Of a stretch of 64,000 nt of DNA, positions 21,796 to 32,508 are shown one piece after another. Source of the DNA: Xanthostigma xanthostigma (lineage: Eukaryota > Arthropoda > Insecta > Raphidioptera > Raphidiidae); the NCBI GenBank assembly GCA_963575645.1, contig OY754469.1:48194753-48258752 (forward strand), written 5' to 3'. The notes under the pieces are model-generated. The model worked only from the letters and a program-made list of their open reading frames with translations. It searched no databases and was not told the origin of the DNA. Made by a program: the position numbers and the translations under genes. The stretch's first letter is position 1. Each line of letters begins with the position of its first letter.

Positions 21796-22527
21796 CCGTC
21801 TATTAGTGATGAGCAAAATCGGTCTTGGTCTTGCCCTTGCATTTTTGCAAGACTAAGGTTAAGACCAAGACCATACTTACTCTTCATATATCGGTATTGA
21901 ATATTGTGCATAAATTTACATGATTTCCGTCAACTTCCTTCAGCCCTGTTGTTACGCAGACACTGTGTTCATGTGTGTTTGTAATCACCAAGAGCTATCA
22001 AGCTGAATAGGGCTCGGTTGTAATTACTTGCCAGCAAATTAAACGCATCCACTGGCGGATATCTCCTTGATACAAACAATCGACTGCCGCTTAAACTTTG
22101 AGACCCCAACATAATTATTACCGTCGCGCAACTGTCATCCCACCGCGTGATCGGTACAGTCAAACTAATATTTAACGATCTGTTTCATTCGTACTTAATC
22201 GCTGCTCTTTTACTTAAATTGAACGTCCTGTTTTTAGTTTCATACTAATGTCACACAAATGACGTAAGTTGATGATGTCTCATTTGTGAAAAGAACAAAG
22301 CAACTTTAGATCAGTTTTTACCACGTTTTATATTAACTTGCTTTTCGTGTATGTCGGGCGGAACTTTGTAATTGAATTTTAACTAACTTCCTGATGAGAC
22401 AGACACTTGAAATTTTTAAGAGAACTCAGAATTAGATGATAATATGAGAAAATATTGAAAAAAGAAGGAGAATATAATAAGAAATAAAGAAGTTTTAATA
22501 AATACTTATAATTCATTCTTACTTATT
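21796..22527. other. Non-coding stretch
   Basis: Contains a local GGTCTTGGTCTTGCCCTTGC run followed by its inverse (AAGACTAAGGTTAAGACCAAG-like) at about 21820-21872. A 64-codon minus-strand frame (21969-22163) is unrecognised. Confidence 0.4.
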
Positions 22528-22601
22528 TACCGTTGTTGCTCAGTTGGTTAGAGTGTCGTGCTAACAACGCGAAGGTCTCGGGTTCGACCCCCCATGGTCT
22601 G
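22528..22601 (+). pseudogene. tRNA-Ile-like pseudogene
   Basis: GCTCAGTTGGTTAGAG, GTCGTGCTAACAACGCGAAG and GGTTCGACCCC follow tRNA-Ile(AAT) closely, but the anticodon reads AAC. The anticodon stem pairs. The acceptor stem does not (5' ACCGTTG against 3' ATGGTCT) and the T stem has a mismatch. It is followed by a T-run. Either a decayed tRNA or a SINE head whose body I do not recognise. Confidence 0.6.
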
Positions 22602-22693
22602 TATATTTTTTTTACTTTTTTACGATGTATTTTTGTTTTTTACCGTGTTTATTAACTAAAAAGAAGAAAATAATAACATAAAAAAAATTTTAA

Positions 22694-22826
22694 TGTACCA
22701 TGTTTTTAAAACGAACTAAAAAGTATAAAATAATTTTTTAACTTGTAGGATTTGAAACGAAAAAGGTGGGGCGCATGCGACAGTTATATAAGAAGTGTAC
22801 AGAGTTCGTTTTAAAAACGTGGCATA
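22694..22826. mobile_element. TTAA-flanked MITE, 133 bp
   Basis: TTAA lies directly outside both ends (22690-22693 and 22827-22830). The inverted ends are TGTACCATGTTTTTAAAACG and TATGCCACGTTTTTAAAACG (read inward). A TTAA target is typical of piggyBac, and also of Kolobok, derivatives. Non-coding. Confidence 0.55.
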
Positions 22827-22830
22827 TTAA

Positions 22831-23512
22831 ACATTGTTTTTATTTTAAGGCTCCGTACAGCCGATAAAAGAACAGACCTATCGGTCTCTCCGAATCTCCG
22901 AATCTACTGGCCGAAAAATGTGAAATTTGGTACATATGTAGAGTAAGATGACCCAATCACGAACGCATAGCTTAAATAAACGAATTCCGATTTTGGGGGT
23001 TAATTTTTGGGGAGGCAAATTAAAAAAAAAAATTTCAAAGTGAATCATGGTACATATGATTTACTTTGATTGTCTTTGTTGCAATTGGGATTATTTATTG
23101 TGTTTTGTTTATTTTTGTACACTGTTGGAACTTTCTGTTCCGTTGTGTTTATTGCTTTAATAAATAAATAAATAAATATCAAACGAAAGGGCTCGTCATG
23201 AGAAACAAAAGTATTTTTTTATAATTAAAATATACAAAAAATGAGGATCCCCCCCCCCCTTATCTCAGAAACTACTAATTGGAAATGTAGTCATGACTCG
23301 ATATAGTAGTTTAGTATTTTTAATGTTCAGTAAGTTACAAATTATTAGGAAAAAAACCTAACTTATTACAAAATGTAATCACAGTATGCAATAAATATAA
23401 AAAGTAAATATGCAATATTTTAAATCCCTCTGCAGGCATATATTAAACAACTAGATGTGGCTCCATTATTTCGTAGAAATTGCAAAATTCCTTACAGAAA
23501 ATCGGATAAATT
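22831..23512. other. A/T-rich non-coding stretch
   Basis: Includes an (AATA)n run at about 23159-23178 and a C-run at 23251-23259. No coding or mobile-element boundaries supported. Confidence 0.45.
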
Positions 23513-23630
23513 ACAATTATTAATAAGAATCGCAGGATTGTGGACAAAAAGTCTAAATTTATAGACGAAACGTCGTACACTGAATAAAGAACTTTTTGTC
23601 CACAATCCTGCGATTCTTATTAATAATTGT
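23513..23630. repeat. Perfect hairpin with hammerhead-like loop
   Basis: 40-bp arms at 23513-23552 and 23591-23630 match perfectly as inverted repeats. The 38-base spacer contains GACGAAACGTCGTAC (23564-23578), the same core as in the Penelope-like insertion at 54524-54854. The CUGANGA box is not preserved here. Confidence 0.85.
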
Positions 23631-24466
23631 CTCGATGGACACGATTTCTAATATATATAAATTACAATCATTATAATTTCACGTCAACCACTGTAAAGAG
23701 ATCAATTTTGATGCAAAAAATATGTGCATTGTTAAAAATTATTGAAAAAAAAAGAGTTTAAAAAAAACCCAAAAAAACACTGTTTTATGTGTGGGCTAAA
23801 AAATAAAAAAATATTTATTGCTGAAAAGGAGTGTTTTTTTCTTAGTTTTTTTTGAACTTTAAATCTATTGAGTTATTGTCGAAAATGGTCATTTTTGTAC
23901 CTTTCCACCTATGTAAAGATATGGTTATCTACACACTTAAAATCTGTAAAATCACCAAATATAACTTCACCGTCACACTTTGTAAGGTAAAAATATCTTA
24001 CGACTAGATAGAGTAAAATGAATCGTTAATAATAAAGAGAATTTTTTTTATATAGAAGCACATTAACTAGGTACGTGACGTAAGCTGCAGTGAGATCCTG
24101 TCAGTATGCCAACCTTAAATGAATGGTTCACGTCATTTTGATGACATATCATATTTTCTAGCGCTCTACTAACGTCAGACTAATTCCCATCATGAATAAT
24201 AATGTCCTGTAACTTTTTCGATAATATCGAACACTATTTGGCACATATATTATATAGCACTGGTTAATACTAATAGCTCAAACTGTTATTTTTGAGCAAC
24301 AGATATATTACTGCCAAAGCAATAGAATATCAGAAATTGATAAAAAATTACAGGTTCTTACTAGCAACCATTAAATCAAAACTACTTAAAATATTGACGC
24401 AGATTTAAAAAAATCGATTATTTTAGTAAGTACCTACATAAATATTTTTAGCGGATTACTTTTACA
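23631..24466. other. A/T-rich non-coding stretch
   Basis: No coding frames, RNA genes or supported repeat ends. Confidence 0.45.
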
Positions 24467-24963
24467 TTAGCGTGACCTGTGCGAATTATTCGCACTAAAT
24501 AAGTATAATAATTATCACTTTACAAAATTATTTTTTAAATATGATTGCAGGTATTCAATTCGTTTCTAATTTTGCACACTGCTTATAACGTTCTTCTTTT
24601 TGTTGTAAAAGAAATATTTTACTTAAATTGTCATACAAGAGACGCAAGTAGCAAGAGCGTTGTTCAGCGTTGCCCGTCAGATGGCAGTATGCAGTATTTA
24701 CAATATGAAGGTCAGATTGTTCTCTGGGTCAGATGACAGATCGAAGTGTTAACGTTACGCCGTCAGATGGCAGACGTTGTTCAGAGTTTAATTAATTTAA
24801 TTCATTTTCAAAAAAAAATAGCGATAATAAATTTTTTAGTTGTCGATGTTAGTAGAGCAAGCAATTATCTGTAAAATGATATATAATTTATGTGGAGAAA
24901 TTGTGTGGTTTTTTCTAAAAAGTGAGGCAAACATCTTAAACCTTAGCGTATTAATATATATGA
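24467..24963 (-). mobile_element. Non-autonomous Helitron, family 1, copy 2
   Basis: On the minus strand it begins TCATATATATTAATACG after an A and ends CACGCTAA before a T, fitting TC...CTRR with A/T insertion. The terminal hairpin GTGCGAATAATTCGCAC is intact. About 100 bp of the internal GCCGTCAGATGGCAG region is missing compared with copy 1. The open frame at 24545-24736 is a by-product. Confidence 0.85.
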
Positions 24964-25676
24964 TGATGATACTTTAGTAACTAAGCAATTATTTTGGTAA
25001 CCTGTTATTTTTAAGAACAGTAACTCAAGTTCTCCGAATCAAACACAACTCCTGCAGATATATATCATGTTTTTATGACAGAAGTTACGTTATAGCTTAT
25101 TGAACTGTTCGGTATTTTATGTGCAGACCTAGAAGTAATAAATTTACACACAGGAGATGAAAAACATGACATATTCATAACTTCTAAACGAAACAGAATT
25201 TCCTAAGGACATGGTTCCAAATATGAGCCTACATATTTCATAATACCACCACAGTAAACAGGATGATCGAATGGAAACTGACGTGTTTTAAAGATTTTTC
25301 GGCAATTAAATGAACAACTGGCATGGAATTCAAAGAAAAAAATGGTAAATCATACTAATAATGTAAAATTTAAATATAATAATAATAATAAATAATAATA
25401 ATGCGTTAACGGCTGTTTCTCAACTTTAAGTCATAACAGACGTTATTAATTATTAGAAATCGGCACAAATAAATCATTTTTGTGGTCATAATGTTTTTTT
25501 TTTCTAGGCTGCGTGTAGATACGGACGTTGACTATGTAACGAAATAATCAATTACTTGTTTGTTTTAAATTGATTTTAATACCTTCTTTAGTCGGTTTAT
25601 TTGTTTGATAACTACTTATACTTTACACTTTTTAGTGTAGATATTTGTATATAATTAGATAAAGAGAGATAGAGAG
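24964..25676. other. Non-coding stretch with a SINE 3' tail fragment
   Basis: 25378-25440 is a family S1 3' end in reverse orientation: (AAT)n, then GCGTTAACGGCTGTTTCTCA and GTCATAACAGACG. The SINE body is absent, so it is a strongly 5'-truncated copy. The rest is A/T-rich. Confidence 0.55.
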
Positions 25677-26072
25677 CAATAATAATAATAGTAATAATGC
25701 GTTAACGTCCGTTTCTCGACTTTACGTCATAACAGACGCCATTTGCACCTTACTATTTTCCATCTACAATACTTCCCGTTATTTTCTACATTTTTAAACT
25801 TCCACTTAATTAATAATTTAATTAATCATTTTTAAGACATTAGGGATAAGGTGGGCAAATTTTGAGCATAGGAGTTTGACAGGTAATCGGCAACGACCTT
25901 GAATAAGGAACCATCTCGTTATTTATCTGGAATTATTGAGGGAAAACCTCAACAAGATGGCCGGTACAGGAATTGCCGTTTCTCGGCGAGAGGCAGCAGG
26001 AAAAAGTCCCAGCCACATCTTCTTCCTCCCCAATGCGAGTCTAATGCCCTCACCACTACGCCACCGCGCTCG
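25677..26072 (-). mobile_element. tRNA-derived SINE, family S1, copy 2
   Basis: Reverse-oriented and nearly full length: the (AAT)n tail at 25677 runs to the tRNA-like head at 26072. Body blocks AAGATGGCCGGTACAG and GAGAGGCAGCAGGAAAAAGT match copy 1. Box B is damaged: the GGTTCGAATCC region is shortened to CCAATGCGAG. Open frames across it on both strands are not genes. Confidence 0.85.
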
Positions 26073-26779
26073 ATGAAAAAGAAAGAGTATGTAATGGTAG
26101 GTGAGACATCCGTTTTGGATAGGATAAAATCCGTTCTTAGTAGGTGTCTACGTCGAGAAAGGAGTAACAATGCCAAATAATGGGAACGCATCCATGTAAT
26201 CGCGTGAGAAGCCGCGGATAACGGTTAGTATTGAATATCGTCGTTGGTTCTGCAATAGCCCCTATGTGCATAGTTGGCAGATTTGACGTTTTTTAGATGA
26301 AAAGATTCAGGAAACGGAGCTCTATACACTAGTAATACCTCCAAATTAATTTTACAGTAACCAACAAGGGGAAATAACTTTTATGTGAAAAGTTGTATCA
26401 AATGATTCCTTCCATGTGCCAATAAATTAACGTTAAATATTTTTTAAGAAAATACTTCGTCTTAATTAAACATGTATAGTGAAGATAAGTATGAAATAGT
26501 AATATACCTCTGAAATTGCTAGTTTCTTACCATCCATTGCTGAAATAACAAGTTTTTGGCCTTTACTGCAAATACTTTTTTTGCTCGACGGGCAGAAAGC
26601 GTCAACTTTCGTCCCGCTGCGCTAAACGAAGTTGCCTCTTCCTGCCTACGTCGAGCACAAAAATAGTATACACACCGCGGGAAGTAAAGTAAGAAAGCCT
26701 AAGATCACATCTTTGTTGACCTCGGCTTCGCCTCGGCCATATAATATGTGATCTCAGACATTTCTTACTTTACTTCCCT
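26073..26779. other. Non-coding stretch with a family H 3' fragment
   Basis: 26150-26235 (AGGAGTAACAATGCCAAATA, then CGGATAACGGTTAGTATTGA) resembles 52180-52250 and the CTAGTATTGAAT part of family H. At about 26590-26770 a G/C-richer block contains short inverted pieces (TAAGAAAG..CTTTCTTA-like and GTAAAGTAAG / CTTACTTTAC). Confidence 0.4.
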
Positions 26780-27075
26780 AGATGTCTATTATACTCAATG
26801 TGCGGTGAGTGAAGGCAACAAAGCGTATCTGCGTCTCTTTCTTCGATGTAATTCCCTGATTTCTTCGATAATAGGATCGGTTGATGTACCTTGCATACGT
26901 TGTCTTTTTCTATGACGTTACCATGGACCGCGTACCCAGCTTTTGGCCCAGGAGGGGGCAAATTAGAAATTTCTAAAGCCGGGTCCCCAGTGCTTATTTT
27001 GCCCTCTGGCCCTGGGTACGCCCATGCTTACGGTTTAAAAAAAGATATACTATTTGCACATAGGAGGCATTACAG
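26780..27075 (+). repeat. Dispersed repeat family R, copy 1, with internal palindromic MITE-like block
   Basis: Shares with 47165-47460 the sequence from CTCAATGTGCGGTGAG through GATGTAATTCCCTGATTTCT and on to the block GCGTACCCAGCTTTTG ... TGGGTACGC. That inner block (about 26925-27030) is itself an inverted-repeat, hAT-like insertion present at the same place in both copies, so it predates their duplication. Confidence 0.6.
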
Positions 27076-27636
27076 AACCAACGACGAGAAGAGTTAAAGA
27101 AATTTTCAAATTGTCTGTCTGTTCTGTAATAATGTGTCCGCTTCTGTAACTCTATAATGGGATGCGTGTTGTAATGGGGAAGGGTTGAAAGAGAGAGCGA
27201 AAACGGGCCACATTATAGTTTGTGTGCACGGCTTGTAGGGGATTTGTGATCCATCCGGAGTCCCGTTATCACGCGAGACTAACATCGCAAACACCCCTCC
27301 TCCGAGTACTCCACCAAAGCCCCGCCGCGTGCTCCTTATAGTTCATGTCATACATAACATTGCGTTGAGAACGGAACGAGGAGAGTGAGCGTATACACAC
27401 CATATTTTAACAAGCCATCTTCATACATTTAGCATTCTTAAATCCAACTTCAACAAGCGCCTCCTCGTTGCCGTCATCATCGTCGCCGTCTCTATTTTCA
27501 CATAATTTTGCTATAAAGTGACTTCGTCAAGTGGCGGACGACGTGTATCACGCACATTTACTGTACACTGTTCTCTATGATGCTGTACTCGAAGCGTACG
27601 CCGTTTTCCGCGAGTTACTCCTTACGCCGTCGCTCT
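27076..27636. other. G/C-richer non-coding stretch
   Basis: About 27290-27630 is noticeably richer in C and CpG than most of the window (CCCCTCCTCCGAGTACTCCA, CGTCATCATCGTCGCCGTC). It could be a promoter or untranslated region, but no initiating exon is evident on either strand. Confidence 0.3.
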
Positions 27637-28130
27637 AAAAAAAAAGACGGGTTGCACTCCGGGAGTGCTGGCAGAAGTGAAAACTTGAATATTAACGTCT
27701 TAATTTTTTGCATTTAGAAGCATTGTTTATTTATTGACAACACTTGTAAATAAAATGGTTTGTATCATAGATTGCATTTTTATGTACGATATTTCAACGC
27801 TAGATGTCTAACGTTGTACAAAAAGTATCTGGCAATTACTACTATCACTTAGAGAGTCTCACCCAGTTCTTACTTTTCCTGACGCGAGTTTAACATTTTT
27901 TACCCATTACAAAAAAAGTGTACAACGCCGCTAAAGAAGTTTTGTAAATAAAATGGTTTGTATCATAGATTGCATTTTTGTGTACGATATTTCAACGCTA
28001 GATGTCTAACGTTGTATAAAAAGTATCTGGCAATTACTATCACTTATAGAGAGTCTCACCCAGTTCTTACTTTTCCTGACGCGAGTTTAACATTTTTTAC
28101 CCATTACAAAAAAAGTGTACAGCACCGCTT
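27637..28130 (+). repeat. Family T repeat with a 198-bp tandem duplication
   Basis: The head at 27637-27700 (AAAGACGGGTTGCACTCCGG, GAAGTGAAAACTTGAATATT) matches 44275-44340. It is followed by two tandem 198-bp units starting at 27744 and 27942, each containing GATTGCATTTTTRTGTACGA and ending in GACGCGAGTTTAACATTTTT, TACCCATTACAAAAAAAGTG. The open frame across the second unit (from 27958) is not a recognisable gene. Confidence 0.75.
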
Positions 28131-28215
28131 CAAAAAATATTCGGCTCAGGAAAAATTATTACCGAAGAATACGAAAGTGTCTCTTATACAGAAAACGTTA
28201 ATGAATACTAAGATT

Positions 28216-28394
28216 ATTGGAAGATCAAAAAGGAAGAATCCTGGTGGCATAGGATCAATGAACAAAGCAAATACTGAAGGTTTTTATTGCATTTTATTGT
28301 CTGACGTTACGGCAATAAAATGCAATAAAAATCTTCAGTATTTGCTTTGTTCATCGATCCTATGCCACCAGGATTCTTCCTTTTTAATCTTCCA
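28216..28394. repeat. Hairpin, about 83-bp arms
   Basis: 28216-28299 and 28313-28394 are inverted copies with a few mismatches (GGAAGAATCCTGGTGGCATA; TGAACAAAGCAAATACTGAA), separated by a 13-base loop containing GACGTTACGG. Confidence 0.88.
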
Positions 28395-28466
28395 ACATTT
28401 AAACAGGAATTAAATTAGAGTTATTCTTCACAATCATAAAACTAAGATTATTATAGGATGAGGTAC

Positions 28467-28843
28467 CGAGTGATGTAGCGTAGTGGTGAGAGCACCAGAT
28501 CTCGCATTCGGGAAGTACCGGGTTCGAAGCCCGGCGGGGGCAGATGTGGCTGGGACTTTTTCCTGATGCCTCTTGCCGAGAAACGGTAATTTCTGTACCG
28601 GCCGTCTTGTTGAGGTTTTCCATGGTTTCCCTCAATAACTCCAGATAAATATCGAGGCCGTCAAATTCCTATGCTCAAAATTTGCCTGCCTTATCCTAAT
28701 TTCCTAAAATTCGCCCATTGTTATTAATTAAGTAGAAAATAACGGGAAGTGTGGTAGATGGAAAATAGTAATAGTGCGAATGGTGTCAGTTATGACATAT
28801 AGTCGAGACATGGACGTTAAACGCATTATTATTATTATTTATT
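28467..28843 (+). mobile_element. tRNA-derived SINE, family S1, copy 3
   Basis: The head TGTAGCGTAGTGGTGAGAGC and GGGTTCGAAGCCCGGC retain box A and box B. The body matches copy 1 up to a deletion near the 'GGTTCCTTATTCAAGG' region. Ends in ACGCATT(ATT)n. Read tail-to-tail with copy 4. Confidence 0.88.
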
Positions 28844-28944
28844 ATTTTTTATTTATTTTTTTTGAAGTCCGTTACAAATAGACAAAGAGCTGTAATATTG
28901 AAGTTTAAAGATCAATTTATACAGAAAAACACTTTCATGAAAGT

Positions 28945-29343
28945 TATAATAATAATAATGCGTTTATAATAATAATGCGTTTATCGTCCGTTTCTCGACT
29001 TTATGTCAATAAAAGACTCCATTCGCACCTTTACCATTTTCCATCTATCACACTTCCCGCTATTTTCTATATTTTTAAACTTCCACTTAATTACTAGCAA
29101 TGGGCGAATGAAGATTTTAGGACATGACGATAAGGTAGGGAAATTTAGAGCATAGGAGTTTGGCAGGTAATCGGCCATGGCCTTGAATAAGGAACCAGCT
29201 CGATATTTATCTGGAATTATCGAGGGAAACAATGGAAAACATCAACAAGATGGCCGGTACAAGAGGCAGTAGGAAAAACTCCCGGCCACATCTTCCTCCG
29301 CCGTGATTCGAACCCGGTACCTCCCTTACGCTACACCGCTCGG
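28945..29343 (-). mobile_element. tRNA-derived SINE, family S1, copy 4
   Basis: Reverse-oriented, tail at 28945, head at about 29343. The part between body and head is shortened and the anticodon arm of the tRNA-like head is largely lost (GATTCGAACCCGGTACCTCC then CTTACGCTACACCGCTC). Short frames in it are not genes. Confidence 0.85.
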
Positions 29344-29570
29344 TCTAAAATCAATTATGATTTGTAATTATATATCTAAAATTTAGGAAATAAATAAATG
29401 ATAAAAAAAACAATTGAGTGACGTTACGAAGTAAAAAACGGGAACGCTTTACTTGTGGTAAGTTGAGTGTGTGCATGCATCTTTCAACACGGGGCGGCGG
29501 CCCTCTGATATATACTATCCATCATTTCCGTATCTTAACTCATGATGAGCGTTCTATCAGCCGCAACTTT

Positions 29571-29966
29571 TCATATATGTGCGCCTCCGCGCGCCGCCCG
29601 ACTCGGCTCGCCTGACATCTTATTTTCAGCCTCCTCCGTTTCTGTTATATCGTGTAACTTCATCCATCCAACCTCTATATTATGTTGTCCCAATCTTCTA
29701 ACATCCTTGCTGAAATACTCCGAGGATTCGCCATGACTTATTTTGCAATCGAACGATTCGTTTACGCTAACCAATTCCCAATCAAAAAGATCCATAATAT
29801 TTTCCATTTTATATAAAAGGCTGTAATAATTGTAGCTTTTCATTTTTAGTGTTCCGGATAAATGGAACACTTCGGTGTCCGTACGTCTGTCACGGACGAT
29901 TTTCTCTGAAATTATTTGAGTTAAATTTAAAGTTTGACATTTAAAGAATGTTGGTGGTCCAATCAC
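29571..29966 (-). CDS. Unrecognised 131-codon open frame
   Basis: It starts with ATG at 29966 and runs 131 codons, which is long for this A/T-rich window. The product has a mixed composition with several acidic and aromatic residues (MDLFDWELVSVNESFD; VGWMKLHDITETEEAENK) and ends in a Gly/Ala/Arg-rich tail. There is no signal peptide, membrane segment or motif that I recognise. It may be a single exon, an old transposon fragment or chance. Upstream there is no clear promoter, and no matching copy was seen elsewhere in the window. Confidence 0.25.
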   Translation of the reverse strand: MIGPPTFFKCQTLNLTQIISEKIVRDRRTDTEVFHLSGTLKMKSYNYYSLLYKMENIMDLFDWELVSVNESFDCKISHGESSEYFSKDVRRLGQHNIEVGWMKLHDITETEEAENKMSGEPSRAARGGAHI

Positions 29967-30119
29967 AGATTTACTATAAAGATTAAAATTTTGATTCTGA
30001 GGGTTAGTTTGACGGGGTGAAACGTAAATTCAAGGGCGTCGTGTAGGATGTCAAAAGAAAGCTTATGGAAGCACGAATTCAACAACATATTTGTTGCATT
30101 TATATTTTTTCATTTTTTT
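29967..30119. other. Short non-coding gap
   Basis: Nothing assignable between the open frame and the family G fragment. Confidence 0.4.
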
Positions 30120-30490
30120 AGTAATTTTGGCAAAATCACCATACCTATAGAAAAAAACACGCTGATTCCAATGAGAGCAAACAAACGTCTGTATGTCTTT
30201 TGGTTTAGAAGTTTTTTGCGTTTGTAGTTTTCAGAAAATCATATAAAAACTTCGAATGGCCGTAGTTTCCAAACTAAAAGAGATACAGACGTTTGCTTAC
30301 GCTCATTGAATTCAGCATATTTTTTTCTGTAAGCATTCTCAATTTCAAAAGTATATTAAAGGATTCGATTTTTGCAATTTTTTTAAGGCATACCCCTTTA
30401 AAAAATTCGATTTTTGACGAAAACCGAAATCTTTCGGAACTTTGGCAAAATCATCATGTCTATAGAAAAAAAACACGCTGAATCCATCAT
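30120..30490. repeat. Family G repeat fragment
   Basis: Alternating inverted units: ACACGCTGATTCCAATGAGA and ACGTCTGTATGTCTTTTGGT on one side, AACTAAAAGAGATACAGACG and GCTCATTGAATTCAGCATAT on the other, then ACACGCTGAATCCATCATGG. Same construction as 2220-3047. Confidence 0.55.
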
Positions 30491-32139
30491 GGTCGTAAAA
30501 CGTCGCGTGTCGTCCAAAAAAAGTTTCGACCTAAAAAAAAATAGTATTTAACCACTCCTCCTCTCCTTTTCCAAGTAACGCCACTGACTTAGTGGTCCAC
30601 AAGCTAGTCCTAAAAAAATAATTAACATTTGACCCACTTCTCAAAAAGGTGCCCTAGAGCTTATGATCGCTTACTATAGTACTGTTGAAATGTAATGTTT
30701 TGTTAGGGTAGGTGGCATATGACCACGGCTATCCTCAGATGAGAATATTTTCTTGTTTCATACTTTCAGTAGTCGGGTTTTAGTTTTTGAACTTATTAAT
30801 TTTTATGACTCTTATACAGGTAGATGAATTTATAACGTTAACTATTAGTCAAAATTCTCTAGAGGGGTGGCACATTAGGTTTTTGCACTCGGGCGGCCGA
30901 CACCCTAGGCCCTGATTTAACCAAAATTTGATGACACGGAACACTAATAGCTTTCAGTGCCTTGATTCTTTTAATAAGACTTGATAAGGAACGAATCCGG
31001 CCGTGAACGCTTTCAAAGTCATCTAGTCACAGCCAGAGCAGTAAAGAAGAGAAAGGGATCATACGGATATCAGTATAGTGAAGTACGCACATATAGATAA
31101 AGAAGTGGAGAACGTTTCGACGCGCGATGTTCGCTGGCTGGCAAACATATACTTTGGTGTGCTTTCGGTATATCCGTGCACACACTGCCACAGTATGTGT
31201 TACTTATACTGTGGTGTTTATACCCACTTTATACTCACATGCTTTGCGCACTTTGTCTTCTATACTTTGTTTACACGATGACAGTTACGTGGCGATGGGC
31301 TAAATTGTTATCTTTTAGAAATAGTATACATTTAATTATCCAAGTGTGTATAGGCTTTCATGGCCGGTGTTGATCCAAATCTTCTTGGTTTCCGGGCTTG
31401 TATGCAGAATCAGAATCTTTTTTGTGATTTCAGATAATTGCAATAGTTTTTGAGATAAAACCTCTGTTTTTTTTCACTACAATATTTATAACTCGAAATT
31501 TTTTCGTTTTTTTTCGAAAAGTTTCTAGATGTCATTCCAAATCGAATGACAGGACTTGAATTCATCAAAAAGGGACATGTGAACTATAATTAGGAAAAAA
31601 AATGGTATCATTTTTACTTGCAGTTTGAGGACCTTATCATCTCGAATACGATTTTTTCGACCCTCTCACACTTCCATTTCGTTACGAAACATGGTAAATT
31701 AGCATTAATATTTAAATCTGTCATGAAATCTGTCATGCATTTAAGTTAAGTGTGACGACAAAAATACAATCATGATAAGCAGAATAACTATATGTTATCA
31801 TGACTGGCAATTAATCGTTGCTTGTTAATTTATCCTTAATAATGAAGGTTACGTCACGCGTGGACTTATAACCAGAAGAAATAATCAATCAAATAGACTA
31901 ACATATTTCTGTAGTGAATTTCCCTTATTTAAATAGTTATGTGAGAATTTATGACGTGCAACAGTTATACGCTACCACCATTCATCATTTAGTCGTCACT
32001 TACTTTTGTTACATTTTACTTAATATTGAACCAAACGGAATATATTATCACGGGTAATACATCAGTTGTTTTTCAATAAAAGTTGTTTCTCTATACGTTT
32101 TTTTTAATAACTTGGTCTATATACCTTTCACAAAACAAC
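30491..32139. other. Non-coding stretch
   Basis: A probable lone hAT-like end lies at about 30885-30915 (GGCGGCCGACACCCTAGGCC, CTG); I could not match a left end or a target duplication. 31176-31240 has a short inverted block (CACAGTATGTG / TACTGTGG). No genes. Confidence 0.4.
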
Positions 32140-32508
32140 GAGCAGAGTGGCGTAGTGGTGAGAGCACTAGACTCGCAGTCTAGTACCGGGTTCGAATCCC
32201 GGCGGGGACTTTTCCCTGTTGAACATATTCGAGGTGTCAGACATTTTAAATGGTTCATGTTATTATTGTCAAGAACATTATTTTAGCGTTTTGGTTGAAG
32301 TTTTTAAGCTATCCAATTAAAAAAACAAACAGTATCTATAAATTTTTACATGTCGTCAAAACGACATTTTTCGTAAAATTTAGAGGGAAAACGCCTCAAA
32401 ATCAAGAAAATTCATAGAGGAAATAGGTGTCAGACTAGGCCTAACGAAGCCATATACAAAGTTTGGGAAGAGTATATGTCAGTAAAATTTTTGCCGACGG
32501 GCACTCTG
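32140..32508 (+). mobile_element. tRNA-derived SINE, family S2, copy 1
   Basis: The head GTGGCGTAGTGGTGAGAGCA is followed by a perfect 5-bp anticodon stem CTAGA/TCTAG with loop CTCGCAG (anticodon CGC, Ala-type) and GGGTTCGAATCCCGGC. After GGGGACTTTTCC the body differs completely from family S1: CATATTCGAGGTGTCAGACA, then TTTTTGCCGACGGGCACTCT at the 3' end. The 5'-truncated copy at 58421-58723 confirms the body and end. The acceptor stem does not pair, so this is not a working tRNA. Confidence 0.8.

Noticed and set aside
27958-28413. 151-codon frame
   Set aside because: It spans the second tandem unit and the hairpin; both are repeats, and the protein is not recognisable.
30885-30915. Complete hAT element
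   Set aside because: Only one end is recognisable; no partner end or duplication was found.
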